Assembly (NCBI GenBank): GCA_964036665.1
Contig: OZ038529.1
Location: 11,912,060 to 11,976,059 of the forward strand
Length of the DNA: 64,000 nt
DNA from: Gordius sp. MW1
Taxonomy: Eukaryota > Nematomorpha > Gordioida > Gordea > Gordiidae
Reading direction: 5' to 3'
Shown here: positions 11,856 to 20,733 of the stretch, piece by piece
Layout: every line of letters starts with the position of its first letter
Position numbering within the stretch: position 1 is the first letter of the stretch
Made by a program: the position numbers and the translations under genes
Notes under the pieces: generated by a model
Databases searched by the model: none
Told to the model about the DNA's origin: nothing
The model's input: only the letters and a program-made list of their open reading frames with translations

Positions 11856-12731
11856 CAAAAGTAAGAAGAAATGGATTAGTTACAAGTAACTAGTTCCTTA
11901 ACCACTCTATTGTTTGGTTTAACTCGATATTTTTCCCCTTTCCCACATTGCTTCTGTCTATATCATTCCTTGAAACCTTAAGATCTTATTTATCTAAATA
12001 TTTTTGTTAATGTTTTCATATTATCCTGTTTAATGACTGTCTCGTCGCCGAATCTCTCGGGCAAATCATTTTTAATTAATTATCCTCTCAAGCCAAATTG
12101 TGAAAAGATTAATGCTGCAACTCCAGTATTTTATCGCATATTCTACGCCTGACATTGCCTCAACTTCAGGTTGAGGATAAAACACTTGAGTCAGGACTCA
12201 GGCCTATGTAAAAATATTGGAATGGGGTATGTAGGGAGGATGATCAAATAGAGAAAATAATAAATTTAAGGATTAGATTCATTATAAAATGCTTAAAAAA
12301 GAGGCATACTAGAAAATTTATAAAAAATTTAAATAAATTTCAGCATTAGCCTTGCGCAAAAAATATTTGTCATTTTCTCTTGCAGCGGCTATAAATAATT
12401 GACATTCCAAACAAAGCTAAAATATTCCCCTTAATAAAATGAGTAATTGTGTCAAATATTGCAGGGTCAGCTCTATATCAGACTATCACCAATCGTAAAA
12501 TACTTTAAGCTAAAAAACTATTAATAAAAATTTAAGTAAAAGTCCCAAATTAATCTAGGAAACGGAGACAAACTCGAACAAAATGTCTAAGTTATTTTTG
12601 GGTCAGGCTAGCGCCAACAGCTGGATCCAATAGGACTAAATATATAATTAGTAAAGAAGAAGGTAATTAACGCCTTAGACACGTAAAATTTGTAGATCAT
12701 TAGATGTTAAAATATGCATAATAATGAGTGC
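11856..12731. other. Intergenic stretch, nothing seen
   Basis: AT-rich with no conserved ORF and no repeat shared with the rest of the window that I noticed. Confidence 0.5.
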
Positions 12732-12739
12732 GGTATGGC

Positions 12740-13173
12740 CATAGACTAGATAGCCTGCTTATGCCACATGGTTAATTGTGTGTCAAATTTTCCTCCATTT
12801 TGAAGAGAGCAACTGGTGTATTTTAACCATGTAATTTTGCGCTATAATAGTCAATTTACCTTCCTCACTGGTTTATAAATTAAAGTCAATAAATTAATAT
12901 TATACAAAATATTGATGTCGCAATATTATTAAACAAACTTTAATCGCAGTTTTTACACTTTTAATTTTAATGTATTGTGTAAATCATAATTTCCTTGGAA
13001 TATTGTTTTTGATATCAACACATTCAATATTTTTTTTATTTACCTTTTTAAGATTATTTAAATTACAAAAAATTACTAATATCTATATAATCACCACTTT
13101 ACCATGTTAACAACAAAATGGCGGAAAAAAGGTATACATTTTGTGCGCTGATGAGCAGTCTATCTAGTGTATG
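12740..13173. mobile_element. MITE, CATAGACTAGATAG family, copy 1
   Basis: 434 bp with inverted ends CATAGACTAGATAGCCTGC and GAGCAGTCTATCTAGTGTATG. Flanked by an 8-bp direct repeat with one mismatch (GGTATGGC and GGTATTGC). Other copies: 29784-30147, 33475-33903 and 52286-52710. The interior is non-coding and includes TGTGTGTCAAATTTTCCTCC near the left end. Confidence 0.85.
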
Positions 13174-13181
13174 GGTATTGC

Positions 13182-13803
13182 AGAGACAAAACTAATGGAT
13201 GCATATTGCAAAAATCATTACGACATTGGCAAGGAATGATAGAATTTCCAACAACAACTTCTCATATTATTATTATTGAAATCGAGCATGTAATAAATTT
13301 CACCTATCAAATTCTTCCGCATTTAGGAAGTGTGTGCAATAACATTAGATCGGTGCAATAAAATATATAAAAAAATGCAGATTAAAATATAAATAGACCG
13401 AAGCATGTGGCGCAAAATCAATATATATAAATATTAAGTAAGGAAAAATCATAAATAAAATAAATAATTATTATATATTTTCCATAGTTAAATCGAACGT
13501 TTCTTCTGAGGGCGGAGCTTCGATTGCATAAAAGGTGGAATGCAAGAATACCATAACAAAAGTAGCACCTATTATAGTTTAATAAATATTATATATGAAA
13601 ACGTTATTAAAATTATGTGTTTTTACAAACTAACGACCCTAGACTTAAAACGACCTTAAAGGATTTGAAATAAAAATGAACTCATTATTGACATAAAACA
13701 AAAATCTTAGTAAATCATACGTGGTTGTTTATGCTTAAAATTAAATTTATTATTTTATTATCTGAGCATAACTTTATAAACTTTAGATCGGATAAAAAAC
13801 AGC
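13182..13803. other. 3' flank of PRA1, nothing seen
   Basis: AT-rich sequence downstream of the PRA1 stop. It should contain its 3' UTR, but no unambiguous poly(A) signal was assigned. Confidence 0.4.
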
Positions 13804-14585
13804 TCAATGAGATGATAATAGCATTATAATGGCGATACCAATTATCCAAAAAATGGCGGATCCAGCTCCACTAACGTAAAATAATGGAAAGGTGAGAAGT
13901 GAAATGGCTACATATTGATATGCCAACGTAATTTCCTTACCTGCAAAAATATAGCAATTTTTAACTGATTAAGGACAGTATTTTTTGAGCATAGGTTAAT
14001 TGTCAATAAGCAAAGCTATAAAAACTTCCTAAATAAAAATTAAGAAGCAATAAAAAGTGAAATCTTAGAGGGTAAAAAAACAAAAAAAACGCTTTAATCT
14101 TGCTTTAAAGCTTGTTAAGTTCACAGTTACATGTGCAAATGCATATATTGAATAATCATATAAATATAGGATGATAGAAGAAGCGTGGATAAGCATGGGT
14201 ATAATATTACCGTGGAATGTTAGTTTTTTGGCCTTGTTACGATTAGTAGCGTAGTAAAGAGAACCTATTAAGAAGGCTAATGCTATGAGTAGCAGAGGCG
14301 ACGTTAATCTAATACCATCGTTAAAAAGATAAAATGTTGACTATTGTAATGTTACATGCAGTAAAAGGTTAGTATCAGGAATACGCAGAGATAATTGCTC
14401 TGAAAAGTTTCCAAATTTTTAACCAGCCGTTTGCTCCATACTTCGATCCCCGGGGGATATTTAAATTTTGAAGAATCTAAAAAAGATCGCCATCCCTTTA
14501 GTTGATCTTTTCGGGAGAAGAGCCAATCCTTAGCAGACACACTACTCAGGGCCGGAAGACTTGGCATATTGATAGATGTCGTCAT
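13804..14585 (-). CDS. RABAC1: PRA1 / prenylated Rab acceptor 1 homologue
   Basis: Small four-helix membrane protein of Golgi and endosomes that binds prenylated Rab GTPases. Three exons: 14356-14585, 14211-14308, 13804-13940, giving 154 codons plus stop, all in phase. The soluble N-terminus contains KDWLFSRKDQLKGWRSFLD and the conserved stretch RLVKNLETFQSNYLCVF (PRA1 family: RLVRNVEYYQSNY). It then has two hydrophobic blocks. The last exon has the family signature SGAGSAIFWIIG after a Gly-Lys-Glu loop (GREVSPAHQY region in mammals). Intron 1 is 47 nt, intron 2 is 270 nt. The protein stops just after LLSSH, so it lacks the roughly 15-20 residue acidic tail of the mammalian protein (about 185 aa). 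Start chosen as the first ATG of the open segment. Confidence 0.93.
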
Positions 14586-14937
14586 TTAGCAAACTTCAAA
14601 AAGTGCATTAATAAAATATATGAAAAAATTTAAATTTTCATGCAAGTTAGGATAAGAATAAGTAGAATAATATGCATGTTTGTAATATCTGTGGGAGACC
14701 AGGGCATACGTAGCCGTAAAAAGTACTTAAAAAATCCTTTTTTGTATTACAAGGAAAAACTTAGAGAACGGAATTTAATAGTTAACTGTATATAAAATTC
14801 GTAAAAAATTATCAAAATTCGTCCCACTAAATGTGCAAAAGGAGTACATTTACATAGACTGCTAAGGTAAAATGTGTACCAATAAATCCACTATTTTAAA
14901 TTTAATAATCTCGATTTATTTCTGCATTGTACCCTAT

Positions 14938-14990
14938 TGTTAAAACAATTCGGGTCGGGTTGGACAAAAAGTGATTTTGCAGGTCTCTAG
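14938..14990. repeat. Terminal relic of the TAGAGA-CTGCA repeat family
   Basis: Only the GGGTCGGGTTGGACAAAAAG...TTTGCAGGTCTCTAG end is present, matching the right end of the 36044-37191 element. Confidence 0.45.
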
Positions 14991-15155
14991 TAATAACGCC
15001 TTATTTTTTACACAAGTTATAATTTACCATACCAAAATTTCCTCAATATATTTTCTAATATTATTTTATTCTAAACAACATTTTTGCTCGTAATTAATGA
15101 TAAGCACATATTATTAACTATACATTTTTATAAGTAATTAACAATATTTAAAAAG

Positions 15156-15730
15156 CTACTTGTATATTTGATAACTAGCCCCCATCTCCTTTATAACGCA
15201 AAATGTTTGAAAATAAAATAATAATAGTAAATTAGTCAATTCGAAATAAATCTGGATAATTTTGAGAGATTTAAGCAATGTTATATAAAACTGTAAACTA
15301 CTCATAAACTTAATTTTGCTTGTTGCAACAGGTAATGGCTCAAATAAACCTATAAATAACAGTAATGTAGCACCTATTAAGTACACAGCATATAAGATGA
15401 TCGCCAAAAAAGATTTGGACAATGTCAATTTGTTACTCAGCCCAAAGCAAAAACCAATAATTGTAATCTAAAATTTGGTCCATAAGCATATTTTTACACT
15501 AAATGACATAAAATATAAAATCTTAGACTGATGTTAATTGAGCAAAAAAAGAGTTGCAAACTTTAGCCAAATGTTAATTAAATTACAGTGAAAAGTCTGG
15601 AGAAGAGAGGAAGAGTACTACTTGTGTTCCATTGATAGGACAATTAGACAAAGTTAAGAAAAATACAAAAAATTCAAACATGGCACTTACCCAAATAATA
15701 TAAAAATTAATCAAAACCAATCCCACAACT
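15156..15730 (-). CDS. C-terminal exons of a membrane protein, possibly a Na/Ca-type cation exchanger
   Basis: Two minus-strand segments with good splice borders. The first, 15691-15730, reads VVGLVLINFYIIW and ends at a GTAAGT donor. The second opens at 15467 after TTTTAG, in the same phase, with ITIIGFCFGLSNKLTLSKS, then a hydrophobic helix through LYAVYLIGATLLLFIG. A Leu-Ser-Lys between two helices, followed by LYxxYL, resembles the last two helices of the CaCA exchangers (SLC8B1/SLC24 type). That match is weak and judged by eye. Upstream exons were not found and the true stop is uncertain: the frame stays open to 15156, but the family would end nearer 15320. It lies upstream of PRA1 on the same strand. 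Confidence 0.3.
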
Positions 15731-16518
15731 CTAGGCCAAATTTAAAATATAGAATGGTGTAAGTGTTGGGAAAATGAAAAATTATATAATTGCTGCAATT
15801 TGTATCAATAGCCTCCTGACTCAAATCCTTTTTGTTAAAACATTCAGAAAATGGAAAAAGCTCAATCTAATAATATGTTAGCATTAACCATTCTTATTAC
15901 AAGGTAAAAAACTACTGAGCTGATTATTTCCAAAATTAATATTAAATATGATCTTTGCCCAGATCCAAAAAGGATGGCTTGTCAGCTTAAGTATAAAGGT
16001 TTTAAGAGCTTAAACAAATAATTTAACAAGTTTAGCAAAATATGTAAATTGTAAATTTAATTAGATAAGGAAGGTTAAAGAATACTCAATCTTTAAATTT
16101 TAAATTTGAGGTTATATCAATAGCTTATATATAAAAATGAGATCAAAAATAGGTTTACATTAAGGAAAGTGACCATTTTTAAATTCATAAAAGCTTTATT
16201 ATTAATTAATATTAAATTACATCTTTATATAATATTTAAATTTGAACCTAAAAAATGGAGAACAAATACAATGCTAATAGTTGCTCAAAGTAACTTTCAG
16301 CAACATGAAAATAAGATAAATATACCTTAATGCTGTTTAATTTAATAATTTAAGATCAACTTCAACAAATAAACAAATGCAGTAAAAATAAGGTTTAAAT
16401 AAATTCATATATTTGTTAAAAATTAAAAAAATCATAAAAACTGACTAAAGACCTTATACAAGTATTATATAAACATATTAAAATAAGCATTTAAGACTAA
16501 TAAAAAATAAGATGAATA

Positions 16519-16684
16519 CATGGATATAGCCAGGACTTAAATTTGGGCAGACGGTGAAGGTTTGGTAACGATTCGGGGAACAAAATAATGATAATTTTAT
16601 AGTTTTACTTATTAAGTTTTGAAAAATACTCGGATTTAGGATGAAGGGACAGCTGCCCTAGCCTTTTTCCCTGGTTACACCCAT
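16519..16684. mobile_element. hAT-like MITE, CATGGGCGTAGCC family (old copy)
   Basis: Termini CATGGATATAGCCAGG and CCTGGTTACACCCAT, about 166 bp. No target duplication can be recognised, so this copy looks old. Confidence 0.55.
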
Positions 16685-16865
16685 CCCCGTGCATTATATA
16701 AAACAATTAATTTACTATTTATTCGCTACGTCGTACCAAAACAGGCAATCGTCTATATGGTACGCAACCAAACCAAACACAACAGTTTTATGGCAATGTA
16801 ATTTTCAATCAGATTTAAGATACATTTAATTTTAAATTATTCCCTCTCAAAATTTTTCACCTTAG

Positions 16866-17014
16866 GATTTAAAACGTATGAACCGCAATATGCTTTGAAA
16901 GATGTCTTCTACTTTAGTTTTTCATTTATAGTACATTTATATTTCTTTGATTTGCTTAGCAATTTTGTATTCCTTCCTCTTAATTATTGCGATCCCAACA
17001 AAACACTTGGCGGT
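16866..17014 (+). CDS. Unassigned exon with strong splice sites
   Basis: A 149 bp plus-strand segment bounded by an acceptor TTTTTCACCTTAG and a donor GGCGGT/GTAAGT. One frame is open throughout and reads FKTYEPQYALKDVFYFS, then a hydrophobic segment and NYCDPNKTLGG. It looks like part of a membrane protein. I do not recognise the family and no partner exon was found. It could be chance in AT-rich DNA, but both splice sites are strong. Confidence 0.3.
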
Positions 17015-17294
17015 GTAAGTTTGTAAATTAGCTAATTTTTGCTTAATTATTAGTTAACGCATAATAGGTAATCGATAATACGCCAGCTCCTTCGAAGGTC
17101 TAATCTCACACAGACTTAAACTTACAATCACAGCTTAAAAATAAGTTACATTAGGCACAGATATATGTAGCTAAAGCATAGACAAAGACCTTTTGGGCAG
17201 TATTGGTAGTAACGAGCGTATGAATAAAAATGGCAATTAAGTAAGGGCAAATCAAAAAAAAAGATTATAAATGAGTTGGTACAAAAAAGCGGTG

Positions 17295-17680
17295 TAAATT
17301 GTTTCATCAAACACCTCTCGCTACCGGCGCTTTGACTCTCAAGGTAGGCCTAGCCGGCTGTAGCAATTTCGGGTCACGGGGAATGGCATTGCGCGGCCCA
17401 AAGCTTGTTAACCATTCCGGTACCCACCGAAAGCGCTATTTTGTGTTTGTCGCTATTGGTATTGGATGCCAATACGCCTGCGCACCTCTCCATTGAGATT
17501 TCGTCATCTAGCCTTAGTAGAGGCAGCGCCGGGATACGATCCCCCGAGGATGCCGCTGGCGTATACACAAGGGTAAGCCAGCAGAGCTCTGGGGCTCATA
17601 ATTTGCACTCCTACGCTGTGCTGATCCAATAATTTACTTGTTCAATGGTTTTGGTCCTCACGACCCCACCAAACTTCTGA
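17295..17680. repeat. GC-rich island of unknown origin
   Basis: About 385 bp of near 50% GC in DNA that is about 30% GC elsewhere. It contains a B-box-like GGATACGATCCC and several short overlapping ORFs on both strands, none recognisable. Sharp composition edges suggest an inserted sequence. I found no second copy in the window and no terminal repeats. Confidence 0.4.
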
Positions 17681-17799
17681 AGTGTTAAATATGTAGTCGT
17701 TTTGCAAAATAGCAAAAAACAATGAACAATTGTTTCAAAAAGTTAAAATATCGTCTGCTTTATGACTCTGATATTAATAGCTCTGTACACATTTTAAAA

Positions 17800-17915
17800 A
17801 AAATCAAACGCGTTCGCGTTCAACGTTCATTAACAAAAATCGAACGCGTTCACGTTCGTTTAAAAAAAAGGAACGCGTTCACGTTCATGAACACGTTCAA
17901 GTTCGTTCAAAATTT
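17800..17915. repeat. GAACGCGTTC palindrome array, copy 1
   Basis: Repeated AACGCGTTCGCGTTC / GAACGCGTTCACGTTC text separated by A-rich spacers. The core GAACGCGTTC is its own reverse complement. A second cluster of the same motif lies at 25262-25375. Confidence 0.75.
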
Positions 17916-18049
17916 TATAATAAATTTTTTTAAAATTTAATTTAATATAAATAAATGTCTTATATTTTTTAATACAATAAATAGCCATGATAAAAAATAA
18001 TAGTTTTATTTCGGCAATATAATTATAAATCAATATAATCTAATACAGC

Positions 18050-18945
18050 GAATAAAGCGCTTAGGGAAGGGGGGGGGGGGGGGGGTTTCGGGTTACGACC
18101 CCCCCTCGTTGACAAAAAAATTCATTTTTTTCAAATTATACGGAAAAAATATTAATAGAGTCTTGTGTGTGTTGCGCATATAAAAATTATATATTATCTT
18201 AATTAATTTGATATTTAATTTTAGATAAAATCTACTAATTATAACATTATTTATACAAAAAATTTATGACCCAAGTGCGTGTTTTCTAATAAGAAGAAAT
18301 TTAATTTTTAATTATTTCTCTAAAAAACTATCTCAACCTCTAAATTAATCGAGGAAGATGCTGATACAAGCCAAATTTTAGCAGCGGGGCGAACTTGGGC
18401 TAATAATTTAATTTAAACGGTCCCGGGCAGGACAATTATTGGTTCTGGCGGGAGATTTAAGCCTAAAAGGCTAATGCAAGTGTTTAGTTTAAACAATGGC
18501 CCTAATTAGCGCAAATAGAAAAATTGGAAGGAGCTATTTGCAATTTGCGTCGCCTAAGATATTATTAATGCATTTTTTACCAAATAACAATCATATATAC
18601 TGAAAAAATCCTGGGGCCTTCGCCCCCAGACCCCAGTTGGGAGCTCCGCCCCCAAACCCCCGGCTGGGGGCTCCGCCCCCAGACCCCCATCTCCTCGAGG
18701 GGCCCGTTAAATTATTTTAATAGTATTATGAAATAAGTTTTTTTGAAACCCCCCCCCCTTGAGGCAATCCTGGCTACGCCCTTGCAGCGATATAAAGATT
18801 ATTTATTTATAAAAAAAATTTCTTATTGATTTTTAATAATAATTGTTTTTCAAAACTGTCGTCTGATAAGCAGGAACGCTTGGCAGTTAAAACAGCATTA
18901 GCTATACTAAAAAACCCGCTCCACAAGGGCATGAGGGGATTGGAG
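18050..18945. repeat. Mixed repeat stretch: G-run, GC hairpins and a MITE-like right end
   Basis: Holds a run of about 18 G near 18070, a GC-rich hairpin cluster at 18608-18705 (repeated CTGGGGGCTCCGCCCCCAG-type units, as at 57740-57965) and a segment ending TCCTGGCTACGCCC near 18783 that looks like the right end of a CATGGGCGTAGCC element. No gene seen. Confidence 0.5.
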
Positions 18946-18949
18946 TATT

Positions 18950-20062
18950 AATTGCTATGCAATTTATGGGCTCGTTTTTTGTTGTCCGTCCGTCCGTTGT
19001 CCGTCCGTCCGTCCGTTACCCTCCTATCTATTTGCATTGGGTTTATTAGGTTATAGATTAATTAAATTAATGCATGAAAAAGAGGTGCCCCACCTCTCAT
19101 CTCTATCTCCCTCGCTTTCGGGCGGGGTCGGGTTTTAATTGCTACGTTAAATTAATGCATAAGTGTATCTATTCGTTTTTGAATTGGGTAACATTGATAT
19201 TAATTGCTATAATTACCCTATGCCCTCCACTACAAGGGCCTATGCCTCTACTGATATGGGTCCCTGTGCCCCTACAAAAGCCTATGACTCTATTAATGTG
19301 GGTTCGAACCCCGGCAAACGTTCTGAATTGCTGGTTCGATTCCCGGAGAGGGCAAAATTTTTTTATATTTTTTAAATTAAATTAATATATTTTCCCTGTT
19401 ACTACCATTGATAATATGACTTTTTGGCCGTCCGCTTGTTCTATTATTGACATAAATAAAAGTTGTTTACTTTTAATTGCTATGCAATTTAACTAGTTTT
19501 TGGGTTAGAATCCCGGAGTTTTTTTGACTCTTATGATTGTTCTTGTTACTATCATTGATAATAAGACTTTTTGGCCGTCCGCTGGCTGCTGACCAATGAA
19601 AAAAATGACCATTGGCCAAAATGTGAATCCAAGTTTATTTTTTCGTTTTTTTTTACTATTATGATTGTTCCTGTTACTACCATTCCTATTATGACTTTTT
19701 GGCCGTCCGCTGGCTGCTGACCAATGGAATAAAATGACCATTGGCCAATGTGATTCGAAAACTTTTTTTTCGTTTTTTGACTATTATGAATTTATATCCA
19801 CTTTTACCGTGTCCTGGCTGCTGACCAATGGAAAAAAATGACCATTGGCCAAAATGGGATTCGAAATTTTTTTTTCGTTTTTTTTACTCTTATGAATTTA
19901 TATCCACTTTTACCGTGTGCTGGCTGTTGACCAATGGAAAAAAATAACCATTGGCCAAAGTGAGCATCAAATTTTTTTTTTCCGTTTTTTGGCTATCATT
20001 GACTTATAGAGTATCTTTGGTACTGACCAATGGAGAAAAAATGACCATTGGCCAAATTTTTG
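18950..20062. repeat. SINE-like units and CCAATGG hairpin array A
   Basis: Opens with AATTGCTATGCAATTTATGG followed by (GTCC)n. At 19195-19375 is a unit containing GGGTTCGAACCCCGG, a perfect tRNA B-box type motif, then a T-rich tract. From 19545 to 20062 there are five units of about 100-130 bp. Each has a T-run, GACTCTTATG- or GACTATTATG-like text, GGCCGTCCGCTGGCTGCTGA and the inverted repeat CCAATGG...CCATTGG. Related arrays occur at 56.1-57.6 kb and (inverted) 63.4-64.0 kb. No coding capacity; ORFs here are shadows. Confidence 0.75.
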
Positions 20063-20289
20063 TTTTTTTAATTAAAAATTGTTCAAATTCAACAAAAAAT
20101 TTCTCCCAACCATTCTGCAAATTCTTAACATTGTGATATTTTATAATATAATGTTTGTTAGACCCATAATCACTAAAGGCCATAAAAACTAATGTAATAC
20201 GCAACTAGATGCAAACAATAAATCTAACCCTAACCCTTGCCTATATTACATTTTGCCTATATTACATTTTGCCTATAAATGGAAAATTT

Positions 20290-20485
20290 GTATAAATAAT
20301 TAATTAATCATTAGGCATTTAATACCCCCCTATAGGCATTCTCGCCCCTTCCCACCTTTCTCGCCCATAAATTGCATAGCAAATATGATACATTTATACG
20401 AAGTACAGATGTGTCGTCCCCCCTTCCCTTCCCCTCTTCCCTTCCCTTCTCCCCCTTCCCACAAGGGCCGAAGGCCCGAGTTTTT
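20290..20485 (+). repeat. Pyrimidine-rich dispersed repeat, copy 1
   Basis: Starts near TAGGCATTTAATACCCCCC, includes CCTATAGGCATTCTCGCCCC, GCCCATAAATTGCATAGCAA and a CCTTCCC-rich tract, and ends GGGCCGAAGGCCCGAG. Matching copies lie at 23115-23275 (same strand) and 63187-63360 (inverted). Confidence 0.85.
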
Positions 20486-20733
20486 ATACTTAATAAACAA
20501 ATTTTTTAAAGGAGGAAATTTATTAAAAACATTTAATGTTTTGTCCCTCGCTTCAAAAAATTGCGATAAGATATCATCCACAATCCCTCTACTTCCTCGT
20601 CAAAAAAATGATATCTCGGAAGTGACAGCTCTTTCATTATCAATTCTAGGGGTTTTAATCCCTTTTTTCAATAACACTAGAAGTTTATTCTTTAAAGGTT
20701 CATTTTCTCGAAGTTTAATCCAAGGCAATTGGG

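Noticed and set aside
17374-17632. Genes on either strand of the GC-rich island
   Set aside because: Short frames overlap on both strands with no start context, splice sites or known motif.
19545-20062. CRISPR-like regular array
   Set aside because: The units diverge throughout, there are no distinct spacers, and the host is an intron-rich animal.
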